Shown: positions 8,093 to 20,147, numbered from the stretch's first letter. The stretch is DNA of 64,000 nucleotides from CADEDH01 sp047974625 (GCA_047974625.1 JBKECK010000078.1:37443-101442); one strand, 5' to 3'. Notes: generated from the letters alone by a model not told the origin. Numbers and translations: made by a program.

Positions 8093-8283
8093 CTCCTAGC
8101 TCAGCCTGGGCGGCTGCGGGTGTGCGTTGGGGTCCCCGGCCGGACCGACGGCGAGGCGAGGGCGGTCGGCAGGCCGGAGCCCGGCTCCGGTGGTTGCGAC
8201 AGCCGCGTACGGCTGACTGATAGCTGACGAAAGGGTGGCGCGGCCCGATTCGGCCACGACTCGGCTGGTGGTCCTCGCTCGCA

Positions 8284-9215
8284 TCAGTCCAGGTGGGCGG
8301 TACCGACCAGGTCGGCGAACCGGGCCACCCGGTGCTCTTCGCACCATTGTGCCAGGTCCGCGCCCAGCCGCTGGCAGACGCGGGGATCGGCCAGGGTGGC
8401 CGTTCCGATTTGTACCGCCGATGCCCCCACCCGGGCAAACTCGACCACGTCGGCGACCGTGGCGATCCCGCCCACCCCGATGACGGGGATGTCGGGGTGG
8501 GCGGCGTGCACGTCGGCCACGGCCCGGACGGCGAGCGGCCGGATGGCCGGACCCGACACCCCACCGCGCCCCGCCCCCAGCACTGCCCGGCCGGACACCG
8601 GATCGACGCTGAGGCCAAAGAAGGTGTTGACCAGGGTGACGGCTTCGGCCCCGGCGTCGGCGGCGGCCCGGGCCACGTCGGTGAGAACCGGCCCGCCGTT
8701 GGGGCTGAGTTTGGCCCAGCGGGGCCGGCCGCAGCCCTCCGTGGCCGCGATAACGGCCCCGGTCCGCTCCGGGTCGTGGGAGAACAGGGCGTTTCCGGCC
8801 TCGGTGTTGGGGCACGAGATGTTGACCTCCACCGCCACCACCTCCGGTCCGGCGGCCGCCATCATGTCCGCCCCCCGCCGGTAGTCGTCGACGCGTCGGC
8901 CCCACAGCGACGCCACCACCCGGGCCCCGGTGGTCACCAGCTCCGGTAGTTCGTCGGCCAGCCACCGCTCCACCCCGGGTCCCTGCAGGCCGACGCTGTT
9001 GATCATCCCGGACGGGGTGGCGTGCACCCTGAGCGGCGGATTGCCCTCCCACGGGTAGGGGGCCAGGGACTTGACCACCAGGGCGCCGAGGCCGGCCAGG
9101 TCGACGTAGGCCCCCAGTTCGGCTCCGTGCCCGGCCGTACCGGCCGCGGTCATGATCGGCGACGGGAACCGCAGCGACCCGACCGGGGCCGTCAGATCAA
9201 CGCTGGCCCGGTCGT

Positions 9216-9219
<4 letters not shown>
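8284..9219 (-). CDS. pyrD: Dihydroorotate dehydrogenase, class 1B-like catalytic subunit
   Basis: The protein is an FMN enzyme that oxidises dihydroorotate to orotate. It resembles the NAD-linked class 1B catalytic subunit: the active-site cysteine motif NISCPNT (C136), the FMN-binding AKLSPN segment, GGVSGPAIRP, and VGGIATVADVVEFARVGASAVQIGTA-type phosphate loops (shortened here), in a 311-residue chain. It starts with GTG overlapping the carB stop as GTGA. Class 1B enzymes usually work with PyrK, an iron-sulfur/FAD subunit often encoded next door; none lies in this cluster, so the electron acceptor is uncertain. Confidence 0.93.
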
Positions 9220-12499
<3,280 letters not shown>

Positions 12500-12500
<1 letters not shown>

Positions 12501-13603
12501 CAGCCGGCCTCCGCCATCAGCTGCTCGAAGCGGTCGAACAGGTAGGCGCTGTCGTGGGGGCCGGGGCTGGCCTCCGGATGGTGCTGGACGCTGAAGGCGG
12601 GGGCGTCGAGCACCCGCAGGCCTTCGCACACCCCGTCGTTCAGGTTCACGTGGGTCACCTCCGCCCGGTCGGCGATCGACCCGGCGTCGACCGCGAAGTT
12701 GTGGTTCTGGCTGGTGATCTCGATCGCCCCGGTGGTCTCGTCCCGGACCGGGTGGTTGGCTCCGTGGTGACCGAACGGCAGTTTGACGATGGTGCCCCCA
12801 ATGGCCAGGGACAGGATCTGATGGCCGAGGCAGATCCCGAACACCGGGACCCGGCCGATCAGCTCCCCGACCGCGTCCACCGCGTAGCCCACCTCACCCG
12901 GGTCGCCGGGCCCGTTCGACAGGAACACCCCGTCGGGCTCCCGGGCCAGCACCTCGGCGGCCGGCGTGGCCGCCGGGACGACCTCGACCGTGCCCAGCCG
13001 GGCCAGCTGCTCCACGATGCTCGTCTTGATCCCGAAGTCGTAGGCCACAATCCGGCGACCGCCGGAGCCGACGGTGTAGGGCTGCCGGGTGGTGACCTCG
13101 GCCACGAGGTCGATGCCGGCCGTGCCCGGTTCGCTGGCCGCGGCCCGCCTCAGGGTGTCGAGGTCGACCGAGCCGGGGCCGGCGACGGGACCGAACGCCC
13201 CGGGCATGGCCCCCCCGGCCCGGATGAGCCGGGTCAGGCGCCGGGTATCCACTCCGGCGATCCCGGCCAGGCGGCGGGCCTGGAGGAAGGCTTCCAGGTC
13301 GGTGTCGGACCTCCAGCTCGAACGGCGGCGGGCCAGTTGCCGCACGATCACGCCGCGGGCCGCCGGCCGTTCGGACTCGTCGTCGGCCCCGCTCACCCCG
13401 TAGTTGCCGATGTGGGGGTAGGTGAAGGTGATGATCTGGCCGGCGTAGGACGGGTCGGTCAGCACCTCCTGGTAGCCGGTGAGCCCGGTGTTGAACACCA
13501 CCTCTCCGGAGGCCACGCCCCCGATCGGGTGGTGACCGATGTGCTCGCCTTCGAACTCCGAGCCGTCGGCCAGTACGAGGGCCGCAGCCGTGACGTGCTT
13601 CAC
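12500..13603 (-). CDS. carA: Carbamoyl-phosphate synthase small subunit (glutaminase)
   Basis: CarA hydrolyses glutamine and channels ammonia to CarB. The N-terminal half carries the conserved GEVVFNTGLTGYQEVLTDPS segment. The C-terminal class I glutamine amidotransferase domain has the nucleophile motif FGICLGHQ near residue 253 and the His/Glu pair in HHPEASPG near 341, so the triad is complete. At 367 residues it is of normal size. The pyrC stop lies 70 bases upstream of its start, a slightly larger gap than elsewhere in the operon. Confidence 0.97.
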
Positions 13604-13673
13604 CGATGTGTCTCCTGACTGTGAACGATGGGACTGGGGATGAACGGTGGATCCGTGGCGGCCGGGAGGCCGG

Positions 13674-14993
13674 TCATCGGGTCGCCCGGTGGTCGACGAC
13701 CACCGGCTCCCCCCGGTAGACGGTGTGCCGGGCCCAGCCCCGCAGCTCCCGTCCGGCGAAGATGCTGTTCGTCGACCGGCTCGCCCCCCGGGCGGGGTCG
13801 CAGCGCCAGCGGTGGTCGGGGTCGATCACGACCAGGTTGGCGGCCCGGCCGGGGGCCACGGGGCCACCGTGCTCGTCGACCAGTCCGGCGATGACGGCCG
13901 GGCGCCACGACAGGGCGGCCAAGGCCTGTTCCGGGGTGAGGCCGGCCTCGCCGAGCACCACCGCCAACGCCGTCTCCAACCCGATCGTCCCGAACGGGGC
14001 CTGGTCGAACGGCCGGTCCGTCAGGTCCGGGGACTGGGGACCGTGATCGGTGGCCACGGCGTCGACGGTGCCGTCGGCCACCGCGGCCCGGACGGCCTCG
14101 ACGTCGGCGGCGGGCCGGAGCGGGGGCGACACCTTGGTGGCGGTGTCGTAGCCGGCACAGGCCTCGTCGGTGAGGACCAGGTGGTGGGGGGTGGTCTCGG
14201 CCGTCACCGCGACGCCCGCCGCCTTGGCCCGCCGGATGAGGTCGACCGAGAGGGCCGTCGACACCCCCTGGAGGTGGACCCGGGCCCCGGTCAGACCGGC
14301 CAGGGCGATGTCGCGGCCCACGGCCAGCTCCTCGGCCTCGGCCGGCTGCCCGGCCAGGCCGAGGCGGGACGAGACCGCACCCTCGTGCACCACACCCCCG
14401 GCGGCCAGGGCCTCGACCAGGCACGGCTGGGCCGCCACCAGCGGGACCCCGCGGACCGCCGCCACCCCGGCCAGGTAGTCGAGGGCCCGACGGGCCACCG
14501 CCGGGTCCTGGACGGCCCGCCCGGCGTCACTGAACACGGTCACCCCGAGATCGGCCAGCTCGGCCATGGGGGCCAGGGCGGCACCGGCCCGGCCCACAGT
14601 GAGCGCGGCAGCCGGGTGAACCCGGCACAGGGCCCCCTTGGCCAAGGCCAGGACCTCGCTGACCACGGCGGCGTGATCGACCGGCGGGTCGGTGTCGGCC
14701 ATGGCCACCACCGCCGTGTACCCGCCGAGCGCGGCGGCCCGTGACCCCGTCTCGATGGTCTCCACGGCCTCCCGGCCGGGTTGGCGCAGATGAGCGTGCA
14801 GGTCGACCAGGCCGGAGGCCACCAGGCAACCGGCCGCGTCGAGGGTCCGGTCACCGGTCAGGTCCGGGCCGACGGCGACGATCAGGCCGGTGATGTCGTC
14901 GACGGCCACGTCCACCTCGTGGCGGGTGGCCCGATGGGGGCCGACCGGGTCCGGGCCGAGCACGGTGCCACCGGTGATCACCGTGACCGTCAC
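13674..14993 (-). CDS. pyrC: Dihydroorotase homologue with lost metal ligands, possibly inactive
   Basis: By position and overall sequence this is the class I dihydroorotase of the pyr operon, the enzyme that cyclises carbamoyl aspartate. The HxH pair (DLHAHLRQPG, about residues 64-73), the bridging Asp (VFSDAGR), a TTPHHL segment and SPPLRP are present. The histidine in the canonical QHAEE/HCED motif is gone (AAQPCLVE), the HICHxS ligand histidine reads HLQGVS, TDHAPH reads TDHGPQ, and MANTNP reads MADTDP. Two zinc-ligand histidines are therefore missing. It may be a pseudo-dihydroorotase that supports PyrB structurally, as known in Pseudomonas. The GTG at 14993 overlaps the pyrB stop (GTGA) with GGGGG seven bases upstream; GTG at 14999 is the alternative. 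Confidence 0.85.
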   Translation of the reverse strand: MTVTVITGGTVLGPDPVGPHRATRHEVDVAVDDITGLIVAVGPDLTGDRTLDAAGCLVASGLVDLHAHLRQPGREAVETIETGSRAAALGGYTAVVAMADTDPPVDHAAVVSEVLALAKGALCRVHPAAALTVGRAGAALAPMAELADLGVTVFSDAGRAVQDPAVARRALDYLAGVAAVRGVPLVAAQPCLVEALAAGGVVHEGAVSSRLGLAGQPAEAEELAVGRDIALAGLTGARVHLQGVSTALSVDLIRRAKAAGVAVTAETTPHHLVLTDEACAGYDTATKVSPPLRPAADVEAVRAAVADGTVDAVATDHGPQSPDLTDRPFDQAPFGTIGLETALAVVLGEAGLTPEQALAALSWRPAVIAGLVDEHGGPVAPGRAANLVVIDPDHRWRCDPARGASRSTNSIFAGRELRGWARHTVYRGEPVVVDHRATR

Positions 14994-16030
14994 GCCCACG
15001 CCCCCGCGGCATCGTCCCGGACCGGTTCGGTGCCGAGCCCGGAGCCGTCGTCGGGAACCAGCGCCGGGTCGGGCGGCGAGGCGACGGCCACCGGTTCGTC
15101 CGGTGACCCCGGCCCGCTGAACCGGCCCGGCCCGAGGAGCAGGTACAGGACCGCCATCCGCACCGCCACCCCGTTGGCCACCTGCTCGAGCACGGCCACC
15201 CGGCCGTCGTCGAGGACCTCCGGGTCGATCTCGACCCCCCGGTTCATCGGCCCCGGATGCATGATCAACCCGTCGGACCGGAGCCGGGCTGCCCTCTGTC
15301 GGGTCAGGCCGTAGCGGGCCCGGTACTCCCGGTCGCTGGGCAGCAGGGCCGGCTCCAGGCGTTCGTTCTGGATCCGGAGCAGGTAGGCAACGTCAAGGTC
15401 GTCGATGACGTCGTCCAGGTCGGCGGCCACCGTCACCGGCCAGCCGTCGAGGCTGGGTGGGAGCAGGGTGGGTGGCCCCACCAACACCACCTCGGCCCCG
15501 AGGGTGGCGAAGGCGAACACGTTGGAGCGGGCCACTCGGGAATGGGCGATGTCGCCGACGATGGCGATCCTCCGCCCGGTCAGGGACCCGAGTCGCCGCC
15601 GGATGGTGAAGGCGTCGAGCAGGCCCTGGGTGGGGTGCTGGTGCCAGCCGTCACCGGCGTTGATCACCGAGGCGTCGGTCCAGCCCGCCACCTGCCGGGG
15701 CACCCCCGAACTGGCGTGGCGGACCACCAGGGCGTCGATCCCCATGGCCGAGATGGTCTCCACCGTGTCCCGCAGGGACTCGCCCTTCTTCAGCGAAGAG
15801 CTCCCGGCGGCGAAGTTGACCACGTCGGCCGACAGGCGTCGGGCGGCCAGGTCGAAACTGACCCGGGTGCGGGTGGAGTCCTCGAAGAAGGCCAGCACGA
15901 TCGTCGAGCCGCGCAGGGCCGGGACCTTGCGGATGGTGCGCTGCTGGACCTCGTGGAACCGGTCGGCCAATTCGAGCAGATCGGTGAGCGTGCCCGCGTC
16001 GAGGTCCTCGGTGGACAGCAGGTGCTTCAC
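14990..16030 (-). CDS. pyrB: Aspartate carbamoyltransferase catalytic subunit
   Basis: PyrB joins carbamoyl phosphate to aspartate, the first committed step of pyrimidine synthesis. The 346-residue protein carries the carbamoyl-phosphate loop FFEDSTRTRVSF near residues 48-59, the SLKKGES loop with its catalytic Ser and Lys, HPTQGLLD, and the HPGPMNRG aspartate loop. About 35 residues of acidic, proline-rich tail follow the normal C-terminus. No regulatory pyrI is present. Its start overlaps the end of pyrR as ATGA, and its stop overlaps the pyrC start. Confidence 0.98.
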   Translation of the reverse strand: MKHLLSTEDLDAGTLTDLLELADRFHEVQQRTIRKVPALRGSTIVLAFFEDSTRTRVSFDLAARRLSADVVNFAAGSSSLKKGESLRDTVETISAMGIDALVVRHASSGVPRQVAGWTDASVINAGDGWHQHPTQGLLDAFTIRRRLGSLTGRRIAIVGDIAHSRVARSNVFAFATLGAEVVLVGPPTLLPPSLDGWPVTVAADLDDVIDDLDVAYLLRIQNERLEPALLPSDREYRARYGLTRQRAARLRSDGLIMHPGPMNRGVEIDPEVLDDGRVAVLEQVANGVAVRMAVLYLLLGPGRFSGPGSPDEPVAVASPPDPALVPDDGSGLGTEPVRDDAAGAWA

Positions 16031-16593
16031 CGGGTCACCTCGCCCAGCTCGACCCCGTCGAGGGTGGCGTTGACCGCCTCGTCCCGCCGGGTGGGGAGGT
16101 TCTTGCCCACATAGTCGGGGCGGATCGGCAGCTCCCGGTGGCCCCGGTCGACCATGACGGCGAGCTGGATGGCCCGGGGCCGGCCCTGGTCGATCAAGGC
16201 GTCGAGGGCGGCCCGGATGGTGCGCCCGGTGAACAGGACGTCGTCGACCAGAACCACCACCCGGCGGTTGATGTCGAAATCGACGTCGGTGGCCGCCTCG
16301 GGCAGGACCGGCCGGAGGCTGATGTCGTCCCGGTAGAAGGCCACGTCGAGCCGACCGAGGGGCACCGTGACCCCCTCAATGGTGAACAGGGCCTCGGCCA
16401 GTGCCTCGGCGAAGGGAACCCCGCCGGTCTGGAGCCCGATGATGACCACATCGTCGAGACCGGAGTTGCGTTCGATGACCTCGTGGGCCATCCGCCGCAC
16501 GGCCCGGGAGACACTGGTGGCGTCGAGCACGGTGTTGCGGGGCACAAAAACGCCCCCGAACGGGGGCGTGCGTCGACGTTCGCGTTCGGCCAT
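16027..16593 (-). CDS. pyrR: Pyrimidine operon regulator PyrR / uracil phosphoribosyltransferase
   Basis: PyrR is an RNA-binding regulator of pyrimidine genes that senses UMP and UTP; family members also have uracil phosphoribosyltransferase activity. The 188-residue protein has the PRPP loop VVLVDDVLFTGRTI around residues 111-124 and the N-terminal LDATSVSRAVRRMAHEVIERN helix (shortened) typical of PyrR. The ATG at 16593 has a strong AAGGAG six bases upstream. An intrinsic terminator occupies codons 8-16, so the first 18 residues (MAERERRRTPPFGGV...) may exist for control rather than function. GTG at 16542 (VPRNTVLDAT), just after the terminator's U-run, would give a normal PyrR N-terminus. 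Confidence 0.95.
   Translation of the reverse strand: MAERERRRTPPFGGVFVPRNTVLDATSVSRAVRRMAHEVIERNSGLDDVVIIGLQTGGVPFAEALAEALFTIEGVTVPLGRLDVAFYRDDISLRPVLPEAATDVDFDINRRVVVLVDDVLFTGRTIRAALDALIDQGRPRAIQLAVMVDRGHRELPIRPDYVGKNLPTRRDEAVNATLDGVELGEVTR
16545..16570 (-). terminator. Intrinsic terminator inside the 5' coding region of pyrR
   Basis: On the transcribed strand ACGCCCCC pairs perfectly with GGGGGCGT around a GTTC loop; the second arm runs into a row of U, ending ...CGUUUUUG. It is the clearest intrinsic terminator in the window. It begins about 23 bases downstream of the pyrR ATG, inside the gene, which is the position expected of an attenuator for the whole pyr operon. Confidence 0.85.
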
Positions 16594-16599
16594 CGGCTA

Positions 16600-16636
16600 C
16601 TCCTTCCGTGCCGGCCTCGCGGGACCGGCTTCACGG
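16600..16636 (-). promoter_or_regulatory. PyrR-binding RNA hairpin abutting the pyrR ribosome binding site
   Basis: Reading the minus strand from 16636 to 16606, outer stem CCGT/ACGG, an unpaired GAA on the 5' side, inner stem GCCGG/CCGGC, a bulged U, then CC/GG closing a CGCGA loop. The apex UCCCGCGAGG fits the known PyrR-binding consensus UCCNGNGAGG. The hairpin ends directly against AAGGAG (16600-16605), the pyrR Shine-Dalgarno. PyrR bound here should hinder ribosome entry. A possible -10, TACGCT, is at 16653-16658, which would give a leader of about 50 bases. Confidence 0.8.
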
Positions 16637-16700
16637 ATCGAGATCGGCCCCGAGCGTAGCGCCCCGGACCGCCCGGACCATCCCGCCACCCGACCCGGAC

Positions 16701-16835
16701 GCGGTACCGCCGGCCGCCCGGAGAACCCCGGACGCAGTACCGCCGGCCGCCCGGAGAACCCCGGGGCGCAGTACCGCCGGCCGCCCGGAGAACCCCGGGG
16801 CGCAGTACCGCCGGCCGCCCAGGGAACCCCGGACG
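16701..16835. repeat. Four tandem 33-34 bp repeats upstream of the pyr promoter
   Basis: Units start at 16701, 16734, 16768 and 16802, each beginning GCRGTACCGCCGGCCGCC and ending in an AACCCCGG run. The repeats lie between the crotonase gene stop and the pyr leader. All four are nearly identical, the last differing in a CCCAGGG change. No reading frame of known type uses them. Confidence 0.88.
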
Positions 16836-16841
16836 GGCCGG

Positions 16842-17690
16842 CTACTGGCCGGTGAAGACCGGGTCGCGCTTCTCGACGAACGCGGCGGCCGCTTCCCGGT
16901 GGTCGGCCGTGCTCATGCTGCGGACCATGGCCGGGGCCTCGGCGTCGAGGGCGGCGGCGAGATCCACGTCGGCGGCCCGGTTGATGTTCTCCTTGACATA
17001 CCGCAGGGCGATCGGGGGTCGGGCCGCCAGGCGCCGGCAGTAGTCGAGGGCGGCCTTGTCGAAACCGTCGTCGTCGAACACCTGGTTGACCAGCCCGAGG
17101 TCGGCCGCCTCCTCCGCATCCAGGCGGGGCGAGAAGAAGTACAGCTCCTTGGCCTTGGCCTCACCGACCAGGCGGGCCAGGAACCAGCTGCCGCCGAAGT
17201 CGCCGGAGGCCCCCACCCCGGTGAACGCGGTGACCAGCACGGCCCGCCGGGCGGCCACCCGGAGATCGGCGGCCAGGGCGATCGACAGGCCCGCCCCGGC
17301 GGCCGGGCCGGGCAGGGCCGCCACCACCGGCTGGGGGAGCTGCCGCAGGGCGAGGGAGATCTGGCGCTGCCGGTACCGGAGGTCGGCCACCCGGTTCTCC
17401 GGGTTGGACGGACCCGACGGGGCGTCCTGGTTCCGTTCGTTCATGTTCTTCACGTCACCGCCAGCCGAGAAGGCACCCCCCTCACCGGTCACCATGACCA
17501 CCCGGATCTCCGGATCGTCGGCGATAGCGGGCAGGGCCGTGGCGAAACCGGTGTACACCCCGGGGGACAGGGCGGTGCGGCGTTCGGGCCGGTTGAAGCT
17601 CAGGACGGCGACATGGCCGTCAATCCGGCCGACGAGATCGTCGGTGCCCGTGGCGAGGGGTCGGGGGTCAGCAGTACCGGTCATGGCCAC
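16842..17690 (-). CDS. Crotonase-family protein (enoyl-CoA hydratase/isomerase)
   Basis: This is a cytoplasmic acyl-CoA enzyme of the crotonase superfamily, 282 residues. It has the oxyanion-hole segments FSAGGDVKNM (about residues 76-85) and PGPAAGAGLSIALAADLRVA (shortened, about 130), plus FTGVGASGDFGGSWFL near 165. The positions of the two hydratase glutamates are not clearly filled: the second loop reads SGDFGG, as in several isomerases and other crotonases. Activity as a beta-oxidation hydratase is therefore unproven. It is separated from the pyr leader by tandem repeats and probably has its own promoter there. No other fatty-acid degradation gene is adjacent. Confidence 0.85.
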   Translation of the reverse strand: MAMTGTADPRPLATGTDDLVGRIDGHVAVLSFNRPERRTALSPGVYTGFATALPAIADDPEIRVVMVTGEGGAFSAGGDVKNMNERNQDAPSGPSNPENRVADLRYRQRQISLALRQLPQPVVAALPGPAAGAGLSIALAADLRVAARRAVLVTAFTGVGASGDFGGSWFLARLVGEAKAKELYFFSPRLDAEEAADLGLVNQVFDDDGFDKAALDYCRRLAARPPIALRYVKENINRAADVDLAAALDAEAPAMVRSMSTADHREAAAAFVEKRDPVFTGQ

Positions 17691-17730
17691 ATGCTGTCAC
17701 GGGACCCGGCCGGCGGGCCAGGACGGTGGG

Positions 17731-18996
17731 TCAGGAACCGGCGCGGGCCACCCTGGCCAGCACCACCGCGGGCTCCCCGGGGGGTGGCACCGGGGTGGCG
17801 CCGAGCACGGTGATCCGGTAGGCGTAGCCGGCCCGGACCGGGTCGGCCATCGAACCGTCGGACCCGAGGCCGCCCACCACGACCAGGTAGGTGGTGTCCC
17901 GCTCCGGGTCCGGACCGAGACCGGTGGAGAAGTCGGGCTCCCACACCACGGTGGGCAGGGGGACGTGGCCAGGGGCACCGACCCGGTCGACGACGGCGAC
18001 CGGCACCGGCACCGGACCCCCGCCGTCGTAGCGGTACATGGACACCTGGGCGCCGGCCATGTCCACCCCGGCCCGGGTGAACGACCACCGGGGGTGCACC
18101 AGGGGAGCCGGCACGTAGCCCCGGGGCGGCCAGGCCACGAACCGGTCCGCCTCCCGCATGGGACTGGCGCCGGCGCCGACCGAATCGGCGAAGACCTCGT
18201 CGTCGAAGACCCACAGGGCGTTGGCCGACGACGCCGTGGCACTGTCGTCCACGTCGCCGACCCCCATGGTCCGGGTGGGGGGATGCAGGATCGTGACCCG
18301 GTGCCCGACGTCGGTGTTGTGGTCGCCGGGATCCTCGACATAGCCGTCGACAGCGTCAGGACCGGTGCGGCCCAGATACAGGTTGGAGTTGGCGGCCCCG
18401 CTGATTCCCTCCGGGGAGGCACAGGCGAAGTCCCCACCGGGGTCGTGGCTGAGCAGGCCCTCGGCGCTCATCATCAGGGCCGTCTGCTGGGCCCAGGCCG
18501 ACAGCTCGGGGTTCTCGACGACCGAGGCCTCGACCCCGGCCATGGCCCGGTAGTAGTTGACCCGCTCGATGGTGGCCTGGTGGGACGCGGCCGAGCTGAC
18601 CCCGGCCCGGCACGACGCCTGGTCCCCCGCCCACTCGAGCGGTGGGTCGGGTCGCGAGAACGCGGCCTGGTAGGCGGCCACCACCGCCTCCCGATCGGCC
18701 GTGTCGAACCATCCGGCCCCCACCAGCGGCGGGCTGGAAGCCGCCTCCGGTGATCCGGGCGCCCCCGACCCGGGCCCGATCAGCGCCGCGGCACCGACCG
18801 CCTCGTCGGGACGGGCGCCGCCGACCACCGTGACCACGGCCAGGGCCAGGGCGGCCGACATCGACAGCAACCTCAGGCCACGCCGGGCCGAACCTGACCG
18901 GGGGCAGTACTGATCGCCGGCGCCGACCTCCGGACGGGACGGGCCGGTGGGTGCAGGGCCGGCGACGAGCCGGCCGGTGAGGGAGAGGCGAACCAT
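17731..18996 (-). CDS. Secreted CAP-domain (SCP/PR1-like) protein
   Basis: The 421-residue protein has an Arg-rich start and a hydrophobic segment (about residues 43-60, LSMSAALALAVVTVVGG) that reads as a signal peptide or membrane anchor; ATG at residue 46 could be the true start. The CAP fold follows: RVNYYRAMAGV, NPELSAWAQQTALMM, LSHDP, and the later GHRVTILHPPTRTMGVGD. The C-terminal 120 residues look like a separate beta-rich domain. CAP proteins in bacteria are extracellular or wall-associated, and their chemistry is mostly unknown. The gene is 81 bases from the nusB stop on the same strand; the link to neighbours is unclear. Confidence 0.8.
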   Translation of the reverse strand: MVRLSLTGRLVAGPAPTGPSRPEVGAGDQYCPRSGSARRGLRLLSMSAALALAVVTVVGGARPDEAVGAAALIGPGSGAPGSPEAASSPPLVGAGWFDTADREAVVAAYQAAFSRPDPPLEWAGDQASCRAGVSSAASHQATIERVNYYRAMAGVEASVVENPELSAWAQQTALMMSAEGLLSHDPGGDFACASPEGISGAANSNLYLGRTGPDAVDGYVEDPGDHNTDVGHRVTILHPPTRTMGVGDVDDSATASSANALWVFDDEVFADSVGAGASPMREADRFVAWPPRGYVPAPLVHPRWSFTRAGVDMAGAQVSMYRYDGGGPVPVPVAVVDRVGAPGHVPLPTVVWEPDFSTGLGPDPERDTTYLVVVGGLGSDGSMADPVRAGYAYRITVLGATPVPPPGEPAVVLARVARAGS

Positions 18997-19077
18997 CGCC
19001 GCTCCATCGGCGGTAACGGCGGCCCGATGACTGCTCGGGCCGGGTCATCCGACCCAGCCACCAGCCGGAAGGCCGGT

Positions 19078-19485
19078 TCAGGGGCGCACCTTGCGGGCGA
19101 TGGCGGCCAGCACCCCGTTGACGAAGCGGCTGGACTCGTCGGTCGAGAACCGTCCGGCCAGGTCGACGGCCTCGGCCAGAATCACCCCGGTCGGGGTGTC
19201 GGTGGTGAGCATCTCGGCCACCGCGAGGCGCATGACCACCCGGTCCATGGTCGGCATCCGCTCCAGGGTCCACCCGGCAGCGTGGTCACCCACCAGGGCG
19301 TCGGCCTCGTCACGCCGGTCCTCACCGGCGCGGAGCAGTTCCACGGTGAACTCGGCCGGGACCAGGGGCAGACCCCGGACCAGGTCGTCCACGGCCAGCG
19401 AGCGCATCTCGGCCTCGTAGGCCAATTCGACGGCACGTTCCCGGGCTTCCCGCCGGCGCCCGGGGCCGTCGTTGCGACCGGTCAC
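19078..19485 (-). CDS. nusB: Transcription antitermination protein NusB
   Basis: NusB binds boxA RNA together with S10 (NusE) and promotes antitermination in rRNA operons. The 135-residue all-helical protein has the conserved RREARERAVELAYEAEM start and the TPTGVILAEAVDLAGRFST...FVNGVLAAI C-terminal helices. Its start overlaps the efp stop by four bases. The efp-nusB pairing is a common actinobacterial arrangement. Confidence 0.95.
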   Translation of the reverse strand: MTGRNDGPGRRREARERAVELAYEAEMRSLAVDDLVRGLPLVPAEFTVELLRAGEDRRDEADALVGDHAAGWTLERMPTMDRVVMRLAVAEMLTTDTPTGVILAEAVDLAGRFSTDESSRFVNGVLAAIARKVRP

Positions 19486-20045
19486 GCCCGGGTCAGGTAC
19501 TCGCCGGTGCGGGTGTCGACCTTGACCCGGCCCCCCGCCTCGACGAACAGGGGGACCTGGATCACCAAGCCGGTCTCCAGGGTGGCCGGCTTGCGGGCCC
19601 CCGACACGCGGTCACCGGCGAACCCCGGCTCGGTCTCGGTCACCGTGAGCTCCACGGCGGCGGGCAGATCCGTGCCCACGATCTCGCTGCCGTAGGTCAA
19701 CAGGATCACGTTCGAGCCGTCGGTCAGGTAGTTCCCGGCGTCGCCCATGACCTCGCTGGGCACGGTCTGCTGGTCGAAGGTCTCGTTGTCCATGACCACG
19801 AATCCGGTGCCGTCCCGGTACAGGAACTGCTGTTCCCGTTTCTCGATGTAGGCGCTCTCCATCTTCTCGCCCGCCCGGAACGTCCTGTCCACCACAGCGC
19901 CGGTGCGGACGTTCTTCAGCGTCGAGCGCACGAACGCCCCGCCCTTACCCGGCTTGACGTGCTGGAACTCCTGGATCTGGAACAGACCGTCAGGAAGGTC
20001 GATGGTCATCCCGTTCTTGAAATCGTTGGTGCTGATGCTGGCCAT
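19482..20045 (-). CDS. efp: Elongation factor P
   Basis: EF-P enters the ribosomal E site and relieves stalling at polyproline stretches, of which this genome has many, for example in SecD and the second M23 protein. The 187-residue protein has three beta-barrel domains of normal size. Domain I has KPGKGGAFVR with Lys34 at the loop tip, the position modified in some bacteria. The C-terminal signature YLTRA is intact. No modification enzyme gene lies nearby. The gene precedes nusB with a four-base overlap. Confidence 0.97.
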   Translation of the reverse strand: MASISTNDFKNGMTIDLPDGLFQIQEFQHVKPGKGGAFVRSTLKNVRTGAVVDRTFRAGEKMESAYIEKREQQFLYRDGTGFVVMDNETFDQQTVPSEVMGDAGNYLTDGSNVILLTYGSEIVGTDLPAAVELTVTETEPGFAGDRVSGARKPATLETGLVIQVPLFVEAGGRVKVDTRTGEYLTRA

Positions 20046-20094
20046 GCGACATTCCTCCGCTCCGGCGGGCCGGCCCCGGAGGATACCGCTCCCC

Positions 20095-20147
20095 CGCTCC
20101 GCTTCGGTCAGCGGACGGGTTCACGCTCCGCTTCGGTCAGCGGACGG
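20095..20147. repeat. Duplicated 24-bp segment at the aroB 3' end
   Basis: CGCTCCGCTTCGGTCAGCGG plus four further bases occurs at 20095-20118 and again at 20124-20147. The second copy includes the last codons and stop of aroB. Each contains a short dyad (CCGC...GCGG). The duplication places two hairpins between aroB and efp but no T-run follows. Confidence 0.8.

Noticed and set aside
16842..17690. Link between the crotonase gene and the pyr operon
   Set aside because: It lies upstream of the pyr leader, separated by repeats and the pyr promoter region, so it is not part of that transcript.
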